Below the pieces are notes generated by a model. That model had not been told where the DNA came from. It made no database searches and saw nothing but the letters and a program-made list of their open reading frames with translations. DNA of 64,000 nucleotides, taken from PFL42 sp963789825 (GTDB taxonomy: Bacteria > Chloroflexota > Anaerolineae > Anaerolineales > E44-bin32). Made by a program: the position numbers and the translations under genes. Below, in pieces: positions 54,199 to 61,926 of this stretch (the stretch's first letter is position 1; each line of letters begins with the position of its first letter). The stretch lies in the NCBI GenBank assembly GCA_963789825.1, contig CAWBME010000006.1, positions 1 to 64,000 on the forward strand, read 5' to 3'.

Positions 54199-54888
54199 CA
54201 GGCCTTGCTCCGGCGCCGGCGGCGGCGCCGCGGTCGGCGGCGCGGGATGGAGGCTTGCCCCCAGCGCCAGGCGCGGCGCCCGAGGACGATCAGGCCAACC
54301 ACCAGCAAGCCGGCCGCGCCGGCTGCCATCCCCAGGCGCAAAGAGGTCAAGACGATCTGCTCGGCCTGGGGGGGGACGGGAGGCGGGGCGCCCAGCTCAG
54401 CCGTCGGCGGCGGATTCACCGGGGTCACCGTCGGCGCAGGGGTCGCCGCCTGGTCGGCCTGGGGGACGCGAGTCGGGGTGTAGTTGCTGACCTGCAGGTC
54501 GCCGACACGTGGTCTCCAAGACGCTGCCGTCGTCGAGCAGCACCAGGAGCCGCAGGACATAGGCCTCGTCGCTCAAGGAGCGAGTATCCCATAAGGCCAG
54601 CGGCCCATCGACGACAGGCGTGGTTACGGCTTCTGCGATCGGGAACCAGGTCCCCGTGCTGTCGTTCGCATAGGTGAAAGAAAGCTCGTAGGAGACAAAC
54701 GCCGGGTGATTAGCCGACCCGGAGATGGTCACCATCCCCGATAGCGATTCGCCCGGGGCTGGCGTGCTGATCTCGGCAAAGCCCGGAGCCTGAGCGGCGA
54801 AGCCCCTCGCAGCAGGAAGAACGAGGAGCACGGCCAGCAAGCTAGCGAAGAGCGAGAAGGCTTGCGGCGCTGAAGGCGGTGTTCTCAT
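54198..54888 (-). CDS. Surface protein with Ig-like domain and C-terminal anchor, one frameshift
   Basis: The repaired protein has about 230 residues: signal peptide (SLFASLLAVLLVLPAARGFA), an Ig/fibronectin-like beta domain (GMVTISGSANHPAFVSYELSF, LWDTRSLSDEAYVLRLLVL), a Pro/Thr-rich linker and a C-terminal membrane helix (GAAGLLVVGLIVLG) followed by a strongly basic tail (RRRPRRRRRRRSK). The frame changes near 54508 by one extra T (ACG-T-GTC). Similar single Ig-like domains occur in Chloroflexota surface proteins and some penicillin-binding proteins. Coupling to pth by TGATG is curious because the functions seem unrelated. Confidence 0.6.
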
Positions 54889-55126
54889 GCACGACCCCGA
54901 GACCAAGCAAACAGTGTAGTCTATCACAGCGGCTCGCGGCGGAGGGGCGCTCTGAGTTCCAACAGCAAGTGCAACGCTATGAGGACAGTCCCGCGTTCGT
55001 ACGGCAAGTCGTTGTGTGCACCTCACGGCTGCAGAGGAACGGCTCCCGCATGAGAGCGCTGGCAGTGTGCTGCGAGCTTGTCCTGCGGCGGGGAGGAGGC
55101 GGGATCACAGAGCGCCGGGATTGCCG

Positions 55127-55388
55127 CCGATGGCCGCTCTCTGGCGGCTCCTTGGCGTACATCGAGCCCTCATTGTCATCCTGAGCCCCCGCCAGGGGGC
55201 GAATGACCTGCTTGCAGCGAGGCGGCGAGGTTCTCGCAGTCGGGACTCCAGCAAGCAGATCCCTCGCTGCGCTCGGGATGACACGGGTGGAAGGCACTCG
55301 GGATGATCGGGCGCCTGCGAGCGCGGCAGATGGCCACTCTCTGGCGGCACCTTGGCGTACATCGTGCCCTCATTGCCATCCTGAGCCG
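55127..55388. repeat. Two copies of a ~60-bp direct repeat
   Basis: Copies at about 55129-55188 and 55329-55388 share the blocks CTCTCTGGCGGC, CCTTGGCGTACATCG and CCCTCATTG.CATCCTGAGC with a few substitutions, 200 bp apart. The second copy overlaps a truncated version of the inverted-repeat element that starts in the first. Confidence 0.7.
55174..55283. repeat. MITE/REP-like element with 13-bp terminal inverted repeats
   Basis: The ends TGTCATCCTGAGC (55174-55186) and GCTCGGGATGACA (55271-55283) are inverted repeats with one mismatch, enclosing 84 bp. Similar TCATCCTGAGC...GGGATGA sequences are recalled as dispersed intergenic elements in many bacterial genomes; whether this is mobile cannot be seen from one copy. 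Confidence 0.5.
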
Positions 55389-55486
55389 CGCGACAGGGGC
55401 AAAGGACCTTGCTCATGCCCTGGGGCTCCTGCTCTTGCGGGGCCGTGGCGTGCGCCATAGACGCGCTTGGCTGGGCGCCACACCCG

Positions 55487-55515
55487 TTGACGGGCTTTCG
55501 GGCTGCAGGTAGAAT
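55487..55515 (+). promoter_or_regulatory. Sigma70-type promoter of the membrane-anchored repeat protein
   Basis: TTGACG (55487-55492), 17-bp spacer, TAGAAT (55510-55515). The start is expected near 55522, just before a strong hairpin. Confidence 0.65.
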
Positions 55516-55525
55516 TGGCCTCCGC

Positions 55526-55561
55526 GCGGGGCTCCACCTGCAGGTCAAGCTGGAGCCCCGC
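55526..55561 (+). promoter_or_regulatory. 5' leader hairpin
   Basis: The arms GCGGGGCTCCA (55526-55536) and TGGAGCCCCGC (55551-55561) form a perfect 11-bp stem; the 14-nt loop itself holds the palindrome CCTGCAGG. It would sit at the very 5' end of the mRNA, about 22 nt before GTG 55584, where it may stabilise the message or regulate translation. Confidence 0.5.
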
Positions 55562-55583
55562 CTTCCTGAGCCGAGGTGATGGC

Positions 55584-56072
55584 GTGGAGAACCCGGGCGA
55601 TTCGAGCGGCGAGCACGAATTGCGCGCCGATGTCGTAGCAGTGCATGGGCCGGTCAGCATGATTGAGGCGGACACGGTGAACATGCACCAGGCGGGTGCG
55701 AACGCGGTCCGGGCGACTCAGGTCGACATGTATCTTTCCGGAGCAGGCACGATCGACGGCGGGGTCGTGCACCTCGATCAAGCCGCGGCGGTTGTTGTGC
55801 GCGGCGCGAGTGTGATGCTGGTGGAGAGCACCACGGCGATAGCGATTGGCGACGAGGTGGCGCTTGACGGCACGCGCGCAGCGCTGGTTGCCGGGGGCAC
55901 TGTGAACGCCCGGGGCGCCAGCACAGGGCTGCTGCTCGCCCGCCAGGTCCATGGCGAAGTGACCACGGTCCTGGACACACGCGGCGCGCTGCTGGCGGGG
56001 ATCGGCGGTGGCTTGGCGATCGGGTTGGTGCTGCTGCTCGGCGGGCTGCTCCTGGGCCGCCCCCGACGCTGA
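55584..56072 (+). CDS. Repetitive beta-rich protein with C-terminal membrane anchor
   Basis: This 162-residue protein has no recognised family. After an acidic start come imperfect short repeats alternating hydrophobic and polar residues (VHGPVSMIEADTVNMHQAG, VRATQVDMYLSGAGTIDGG, VHLDQAAAVVVRGASVMLVE), like a small beta-solenoid of the bactofilin or pectin-lyase kind. A C-terminal helix (GIGGGLAIGLVLLLGGLLL) ends in a basic GRPRR. GTG 55584 follows GAGGTG and lies downstream of the promoter; the earlier in-frame ATG is inside the leader hairpin. A surface or polymer-scaffold role is a guess. Confidence 0.65.
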   Translation: MENPGDSSGEHELRADVVAVHGPVSMIEADTVNMHQAGANAVRATQVDMYLSGAGTIDGGVVHLDQAAAVVVRGASVMLVESTTAIAIGDEVALDGTRAALVAGGTVNARGASTGLLLARQVHGEVTTVLDTRGALLAGIGGGLAIGLVLLLGGLLLGRPRR

Positions 56073-56151
56073 GCGGTTGACAGGACTTGGAAGAGGATCA
56101 GGAGCGAGGGTAACCCCGTCCGGGGGTGAGAGGCGCTCCGGGAGAAACACG

Positions 56152-56809
56152 ATGGCAGGTAGGACGTTGGAAGTTGAGAGAAGGACCGTCACCGGCAAGC
56201 AGGTACGCGCCCTGCGCCGGGAGGGGAAGCTGCCCGGGGTGCTGTACGGCGCCGGGATCGAGGCAACCCCGATCGAGATGGATGCACGTGAGGCGAGCAA
56301 AGTGCTGGCCCGCACGACCCGGACGACGCTGGTGGACGTCAGTCTTGGAAGGCGAGTTGCACCCATCGTTGGTGCGCGAGATCCAACGCGATCCGATTCG
56401 GCGAACGATACGGCACATCGACCTGCTCAGGGTCGCCATGGATCAGACCATTCGCGCCGAAGTGCCGATCGAGCTGACCGGGGAAGCTCCGGCCGTCAAG
56501 ACACTCGGCGGCGTGCTGGTTGCCGGCGTCAACTCCATCGAGGTCGAAGCGCTGCCGGGCAACCTGCCCGATCGAGTGGTCGTCGACCTCAAGGTGCTGG
56601 TCAACATCGATGACGCCATCACCGTCGGCGACCTTCCGCTCGGCGAGGGGGTTGAAGTGCTGACCGATGCCGATTTGCTCGTGGCCCGCGTGATCTTCCA
56701 GGCCGAGGAAGTCCTCGAGGAGGCTGTCCCGGTGGCGCCTGTGGCGGCGGAGCCGGAAGTGATCACCAAGCCGAAGAAGGAAGACGAGGAAGAGGAAAAG
56801 GAAGACTGA
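56152..56809 (+). CDS. rplY: Ribosomal protein L25 (CTC/TL5 long form), one frameshift
   Basis: The repaired protein has about 219 residues: the N-terminal 5S rRNA-binding domain (LEVERRTVTGKQVRALRREGKLPGVLYG) and the C-terminal CTC beta domain (RTIRHIDLLRV, IRAEVPIELTGEAPAVKTLGGVL, NLPDRVVVDL) with an acidic tail (EDEEEEKED). The frame changes near 56347 by one extra G (CTTGGAAGG). ATG 56152 has GGGAG upstream; the open frame beginning at 56126 is the other frame and its N-terminus is spurious. A classical terminator follows. Confidence 0.93.
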
Positions 56810-56832
56810 CCGGCAATTCCCGCGCCAGCTTC

Positions 56833-56871
56833 AACCGGGCAGGAGGCATGCCTCCTGCCCGGTTTCTATTT
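56833..56871 (+). terminator. Intrinsic terminator of rplY, at convergent gene ends
   Basis: 56833-56864 is a perfect 32-bp palindrome (arms AACCGGGCAGGAGGCA and complement) followed on plus by TTTCTATTT. It ends rplY transcription and abuts the stop of the convergent Nudix gene. Confidence 0.9.
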
Positions 56872-57454
56872 CCGGTTCGATGGCACCAAGCGCAGGAAAT
56901 CGACCACGATGCGGGCGGTAGCGCCCCACACCACTTCGCCCGAGAAGGGACTGAACGTGATCACCTCAACCGGCTGCGAATGGCCTGGCAACTCCACCTT
57001 GCGCCGGCTATGGTTGACCGGGTCGGCGAGCCAGACCAACGGAATGCCGAAGAGGTGGGCGACCTCGTGTTCGTTCAGGCGCAGCGGCGTCGGCCAGCGG
57101 ATGCAGCCGACAATCGGCGTGACCCAGAAGCCGGTCGTGGTGAGCAGCGGGGGCATTTGCCCGATCAGCTCAACTTCATTCGGCCTGAGTCCGATCTCCT
57201 CTTCGGCCTCGCGCAGCGCGGTGAATGCCAGGTCAGGGTCGGAGACCTCGGCCATGCCGCCGGGGAAGCTGACCTGTCCTCGATGGTGCTCGACGCTCTC
57301 CGTCCGCCGGGTGAAGAGAAGCCACCACTGGTCTTCGTCACGATACAGCGGCAGTAAGCACAGCCGCTGCCCGCCGGCCTTCCCGTTGGACCGGGTCGCC
57401 GATTGCCTGCAGCGACTCCCGCAGGGAGTGGAGCCATTCGCCCGAGGGGCCCAT
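56866..57454 (-). CDS. Nudix hydrolase (CoA-pyrophosphatase-like), one frameshift
   Basis: The repaired protein has about 196 residues. The Nudix box reads GGMAEVSDPDLAFTALREAEEEIGL, with the REAEEE core; VSFPGG just before it is typical of the CoA-diphosphatase (NudL) branch. WWLLFTRRTESVEHHRGQ precedes it and VWGATARIVVDFL is the expected C-terminus. The frame changes near 57352 by one extra A (CTT-A-CTG). The start ATG 57454 (MGPSGEWLHSLRESLQAIG) is likely but has no strong ribosome site. Substrate assignment rests on the family pattern only. Confidence 0.82.
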
Positions 57455-57557
57455 TATCCGCCCGTTCCAGTGGGCTGAGGCGATCGGTGCGGACGAGCGC
57501 TCCCTCGCCCGGGTATGAGCCGTCCGGCGGACATCGGGGCATACTGTGGAATGGGCA

Positions 57558-58418
57558 TCAATCGGTGTCAACGTCCGCAGCTGAGTCACCCGGCGGATCG
57601 AGGTCCAAGTCGGTCGTGTCGGAGGCGGGGGTGAATCCGGCAACCGGCGCAACCGCCCGGGCGAAGACCAGGTAACCGGTATGCGCCACCATGCGGTCGA
57701 CTGGACGCAGGCGCGCGGGGATGGTCTTGTAGAATTGCTGCAGGATCTCACAAACATCGATCTGGGAGAACCCATGCTGATTCAGCCCTTCCACCAGGCT
57801 TGACACCTGATTGGCCGTGGGAAGGATGGCGCCCAGCACGCCGCCGCCATGCAGCGCTTGGCGAGCCTGCAGCAAGTAGTTCTGCGGGTCAGGCAGATCA
57901 AGGAAGAGTGCATCCAGCTGCTCGATCGGAAAGCCGCCGGTGATGTCCAGCAGGTGGAAGACGACGCGCTCCTGCAAGCCGAGGCGAGCGACGTTGGCCT
58001 GGGCAAGCTCCTGCATGTCGGCGCGCCGGTCGATCGAATGCACTTCGCCTTGCGGCCCCACCATCCAGGCCAACGCCACGGTCAGGGCGCCGGAACCCGT
58101 GCCGGCTTCGGCGATCCTCATCCCCGGCCGGATCGCCAGCCGCAGCAGGATGTAGCCCAGGTCCTTGGGGAAGATGATTTGGGAACGGCGCTTGAGATGC
58201 AGCAGGATCTCGTCCAGCGATGGCTGGAGGAGCACATATGGGATGCCGAGGTGGGAGTGGCAGGTTGTCCCCCATTCGGCGCCGATCAGGTGATCGTGTG
58301 TCAGCACGCCCCGGTGTGTCTGCAACTCGGCCCCAGCAACCAGGCGCAGGATGAAACGCTTCCCGTCCTGACCGATCACCAGCGCCAGGTCGCCCTCGGC
58401 CGCTCGCGATTGTTCCAC
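57558..58418 (-). CDS. trmI: tRNA (adenine-58-N1)-methyltransferase TrmI
   Basis: This 286-residue enzyme methylates A58 of the tRNA T-loop. Features are the N-terminal beta domain (ALVIGQDGKRFILRLVAGAELQTHRG, LIGAEWGT), FPKDLGYILLRLAIRPGMRIAEAGTGSGALTVALA with the SAM site and DALFLDLPDPQNYLLQARQAL with the catalytic region. GTG 58418 is behind GGAGG. The last about 30 residues are an acidic, non-conserved tail. It is followed by the Nudix gene in the same direction. Confidence 0.93.
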   Translation of the reverse strand: MEQSRAAEGDLALVIGQDGKRFILRLVAGAELQTHRGVLTHDHLIGAEWGTTCHSHLGIPYVLLQPSLDEILLHLKRRSQIIFPKDLGYILLRLAIRPGMRIAEAGTGSGALTVALAWMVGPQGEVHSIDRRADMQELAQANVARLGLQERVVFHLLDITGGFPIEQLDALFLDLPDPQNYLLQARQALHGGGVLGAILPTANQVSSLVEGLNQHGFSQIDVCEILQQFYKTIPARLRPVDRMVAHTGYLVFARAVAPVAGFTPASDTTDLDLDPPGDSAADVDTD

Positions 58419-58465
58419 AGCTCCTCCGTCTTCCAGGCTGATTCTACTTGTTCCGAACCAGGCGG

Positions 58466-59120
58466 TCAGTGCTTGGTGGCCGTCAGGCGGTAGACGAGCG
58501 CTCCAGGCGCCTCGACCGTCTCGACCTGCAGCCGGAGCCCATCCACATCGCTCGGAAGTGTCCAGGTATCTGGAGAAGGCGGCGTCTCACCGGTGAAGCG
58601 ATAGAGCCGCTCGAGCAGCCGCTCGGGCAGGGTGTGAGGGGCGATGTGCACGCCGGCGATGACCACCAGCGCTGCGCCTGGACGCAGGACTCTGCGCGCC
58701 TCCGCCAATGTGCGTCGGTCGAGGATGTACTCGGTCGGGAAGGTGGCCAGCAGGCCGTCGAACGATTCGCCGGCGAACGGCAGCGCCTGCGCCTCGGCTC
58801 GCACCAAGCGCGCCGCAAGCTGCGCCTTGCGCAGGCGGCGCAGCGCCATCCGTCCCATCTGCGGCGAGCGGTCGAGGCCCACGCTGGGTAGTCCGGCGAA
58901 CAGCCGCTGGCCGCAACAGATGACCTGGGCCGTGGCCCAGCTCAAGCACCGGACCGGCCGGCAGCGCCTGAAGCCCGACTTGCTGCCACTCGCGCCAGCG
59001 CCCAAAGGAGACCAGCCAGGCCACGGCGTCATAGCCCCAGGCACAGCGCGTATACAGCAGATCGAGGACGATGCGCACCGCGCCGTGGACGGTGCGAGCG
59101 AGGATTTGTGATGCCTTCAT
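58466..59120 (-). CDS. Class I SAM-dependent methyltransferase, one frameshift
   Basis: The repaired protein has about 218 residues: an N-terminal helix region (LYTRCAWGYDAVAWLVSFGRWREWQ) as in UbiE-like enzymes, the SAM motif VLELGHGPG, SVGLDRSPQMGRMALRRLRKA, AEAQALPFAGESFDGLLATFPTEYI (motifs II and III) and ARRVLRPGAALVVIAG. The frame changes near 58925 by one extra C. The substrate is unknown; lipid or quinone methylation is possible. It lies 47 bp upstream of trmI. Confidence 0.82.
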
Positions 59121-59199
59121 CCCAATGGCCGCACGGCAGGAGTGAATGGGCTTGCCACGTGGGGATGGAGCCCCGGTGCTGCAGCGCGCGGCATCATCC

Positions 59200-60096
59200 T
59201 CAAGCAGCAGGGACGATCACATCGAGCCGGGCAGGCAAGACCTGGTAGACCACCTCGAACAAGGCCTGGGAGCGGATCTCGCCGTCCAGCTGGATGGGGG
59301 TTGCGGGCTCGCACGAGATCTGGAGTCGGGTTGTGTGATGCTGCTGGATGGCGGGATCGCGCACGAAGCTGCCGTTGATCGTGCGCGGCAGGAGGCTAAG
59401 CATCTTGCGCCGTGTGGGCGCGTACCCGAGCACGAAGGTCAATCGCCCGTCCGCCGGGTCGGCCGCCGGCGCCATGCGGAACAGCCCGCCGGTAAGCGGG
59501 CAATTCCCCACCGACACCAGGCTGACCGGGCCGTGATACTCGCCTGCGTCCCACACGAGATGCATGTTCCAGCGCGGTTGGTCGTTGATTGCCCGCAGCG
59601 CAGCCACCAGATAGCGGATCACCCCCTGCAGCCGCACCATGCGCATGTTGTACAACGTCACAACGGGCTCGAGGCCGATTGCGGAGTTGTTGGCGAATAC
59701 CCACGCGTTGGCCTGGCCCAAGTCGATACGGCGGGTGGTCCCGGCGGCAATGGCGCGGGCGCTGGCAGCCAGATCCAACGGGAGACCCAGGTTGTGCACG
59801 AGGTCGTTAGCGGTGCCGAGCGGTAGGATGCCCAACGGCCCAAGCGGCGTCTCAGGCCTGGCCCGGTGCAGTCCATTCACCACTTCGCCGATCGCGCCAT
59901 CGCCGCCGGCGACGATGATCGGGGAGCATCCTTGCCGGGCTGCCTGCTCGGCGAGGTCGATGCCGTGTCCGGGGCGCTCGGTCTGCACCAGGTCGAAGTC
60001 GATACCGGCCTGGCGCAAGGCAGCCTCCGCCTCCCCGCGGCGCTTGAGGGCCTTCCAGCGGCCGGAATACGGATTGAGGATCACTCTGGCGGCCAT
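59200..60096 (-). CDS. Diacylglycerol/sphingosine kinase family lipid kinase
   Basis: This 298-residue cytosolic enzyme phosphorylates a lipid hydroxyl group (DgkB/YegS/BmrU family). It has the opening RVILNPYSGRWKALKR, the ATP motif VAGGDGAIGEVVNGL (usual GGDGT has Ala here), LGILPLGTANDLVHNLGLP and a C-terminal beta domain with QISCEPATPIQLDGE. ATG 60096 follows GGGAG; the longer open frame overlaps mgtE. The start is 11 bp after the mgtE stop, so they are probably co-transcribed. Diacylglycerol is the likely but unproven substrate. Confidence 0.88.
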   Translation of the reverse strand: MAARVILNPYSGRWKALKRRGEAEAALRQAGIDFDLVQTERPGHGIDLAEQAARQGCSPIIVAGGDGAIGEVVNGLHRARPETPLGPLGILPLGTANDLVHNLGLPLDLAASARAIAAGTTRRIDLGQANAWVFANNSAIGLEPVVTLYNMRMVRLQGVIRYLVAALRAINDQPRWNMHLVWDAGEYHGPVSLVSVGNCPLTGGLFRMAPAADPADGRLTFVLGYAPTRRKMLSLLPRTINGSFVRDPAIQQHHTTRLQISCEPATPIQLDGEIRSQALFEVVYQVLPARLDVIVPAA

Positions 60097-60107
60097 GGCT
60101 GCGCTCC

Positions 60108-61469
60108 CTACATCTGGGTCAGAACGACCCCGGCAACGGACAGGTAGATCAGCAGGCCGGTTGCGTCCACCAGGGTGGCGATCACCGGAGCCGACATGAC
60201 CGTTGGGTCGACGCCGATGGCATCGGCAGCGATGGGCACCAGCGATCCGACCAGATTCGCCCAGATGCACACGAGCATCAGCGTCACGCCCACGACGAAG
60301 GCCAGGGTGGTTCCCAGGCCCCAGAGCAGCACGAGGGCAAACCCGGCAACCGCCAGCAGGGTCCCGAGCACCAGGCTGGTCTGCCCCTCGCGCCACGTCA
60401 CTCGCAGGGCGTCTCTGCGGCTGATCTCCCCGAGGGCGAGCGCCCGGATCACTCCGGCCACGGTCTGCGACCCGGCGTTGCCCCCCGTCCCGATGATGAG
60501 GGGAATGAAGAAGGTCAGCGCGACGACCGCCTGCAGCTCGCCTTGGAAGGCCCGCAGCACCCTTCCGGTCAAGGTCGAGGCGCCGAACAGGACCAGCAGC
60601 CAGACAAACCGAGAGCGGGCAACGTCGAGTATCCCGCGGGACCAGTAGGGCTTGTCAATGATCGGGCCGGGCTCGACGCCGGCGAGCCTGAGTACATCCT
60701 TGGTGGTCTCCTCCTCCAACACGTCGAGCACATCGTCATGGGTGATCACGCCTTGCATCACCCCGCTGTCATCCACCACCGGGAGCGCCAGCAGGTTGTA
60801 GTGGCCCATCGTCCGTGCGACGTCCTCTTGGTCTGCTCCGGTGGTCACAAACCGAACCTTCGGGTCCATCAGCGTCTCGACCGTGGCATGGGGCTCCGCC
60901 AGGATCAACTGTCGCAGGCCGGTGACGCCGACGAGCTTTCCCTCCCGGTCGGTGACATACAGGTAGTAGGGGATGTTCTGATCGGGATGGACCTGCCGCA
61001 AGAATTCGATCGCCTGGGCGGCGGTGGTACGGCGGCGCAGGGTGATGAAATCGGTGGTCATCAGGCCGCCGGCAGATTCATCCGGATGCTTGAGCAGCGG
61101 GCTCACCTCATCGGCGTCCTGCATGTCGGCCAGCAGTTCGGCGGCATAAGCCGGATCGAGGTCGCCCAGCACATCCGCCGCCTGGTCCGGATCCATCTCG
61201 TCGAGGACGTCTGCCAGGAATTCGGCCGACAACGACTCGGCGACATCGGTCGCGTCATCATCTTCGAGTTCCTCGAGCAGATCCGCCGTGGCCGAGACGT
61301 CGAGCTCGGGGAGCAACTGCGCCTGCTGCCGGTCGTCGAGGTCCGAGAACGCGTCCGCCCGGTCGGCCGGGTGAAGAAGGACCAGGGCCTGCATGGCGTC
61401 GTTGACGCGCCCGGTCTCCAGGGCCTGGCGGATGACTTCCAGCGTCTTTTCGATCTGGGCTTCTTCCAT
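60108..61469 (-). CDS. mgtE: Magnesium transporter MgtE
   Basis: This 453-residue Mg2+ channel has the acidic N-domain of superhelical repeats (LHPADRADAFSDLD, LDEMDPDQAADVLGDLDPAYAAELL), two CBS domains (ESAGGLMTTDFITLRRRTTA; HATVETLMDPKVRFVTTGAD; VMQGVITHDDVLDVLEEE) and five C-terminal helices with the pore motif IPLIIGTGGNAGSQT. ATG 61469 (MEEAQIEKTLEVIRQAL) is chosen; the open frame extends 56 codons upstream without conservation. No frame change. Confidence 0.96.
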   Translation of the reverse strand: MEEAQIEKTLEVIRQALETGRVNDAMQALVLLHPADRADAFSDLDDRQQAQLLPELDVSATADLLEELEDDDATDVAESLSAEFLADVLDEMDPDQAADVLGDLDPAYAAELLADMQDADEVSPLLKHPDESAGGLMTTDFITLRRRTTAAQAIEFLRQVHPDQNIPYYLYVTDREGKLVGVTGLRQLILAEPHATVETLMDPKVRFVTTGADQEDVARTMGHYNLLALPVVDDSGVMQGVITHDDVLDVLEEETTKDVLRLAGVEPGPIIDKPYWSRGILDVARSRFVWLLVLFGASTLTGRVLRAFQGELQAVVALTFFIPLIIGTGGNAGSQTVAGVIRALALGEISRRDALRVTWREGQTSLVLGTLLAVAGFALVLLWGLGTTLAFVVGVTLMLVCIWANLVGSLVPIAADAIGVDPTVMSAPVIATLVDATGLLIYLSVAGVVLTQM

Positions 61470-61926
61470 TGGCCACTCGGTGTTGCGCAGGATCCGGCCA
61501 CCATGCCGGACGGCCCGATTCTGTCCGATTCCAGCGCGGTGCGCCAGCCCTGCGCAGCAGGCCCTTCTGGGAGTTGAAGGCCGCGCAGGGCCAGCGGCGC
61601 CGACGCAGCTTGTGGTGCCCTCTGTCGGGGGCGGCAAGCGCTGGGGCGGTGCAGGTGCGCATGCCGCCCTGCTGGCGGACTCGCGGGCCGGAAAGGCCAG
61701 GGGGCTTGCTCACTGGGTGCAGCCCCAGGGCCGGGCGGGGTCAACCTGGATGCTCGCCGGGGAGGACTAGAGGAGGCTGGCGTGCCGGGATCGACCCATT
61801 GGGGCAAACGGGCTCAGGCCGGACACCGCGTCGAACAGCACCGATCTGGGGCCAGGGGGATGGCGACGTGCAAGGGACGGGTCGAGGCCTTCGGCCACGG
61901 ACCGGAAGCCCCGACGCGGTGCGGCG
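61470..61926. other. 457-bp region upstream of mgtE with no gene
   Basis: No credible gene on either strand. An M-box Mg2+ riboswitch was looked for on minus, but its conserved core was not found. Several GC hairpins are possible, none outstanding. It also contains the region downstream of ctpA. Confidence 0.4.

Larger units (their letters stand above)
54889..55486. other. Gene-free region with repeat elements
   Basis: About 600 bp with no credible coding sequence on either strand. It contains the inverted-repeat element at 55174-55283 and two copies of a roughly 60-bp direct repeat, listed separately. The rest is unstructured GC-rich sequence. Confidence 0.55.

Noticed and set aside
29942..58925. 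Programmed frameshifting as the cause of split genes
   Set aside because: No shared slippery motif, affected genes are unrelated, and several changes occur inside helices or active sites without a regulatory logic.
61470..61926. M-box riboswitch or RNase P RNA upstream of mgtE
   Set aside because: The conserved cores were not found; a short ACAGAATCGGGC resemblance to RNase P is not enough.
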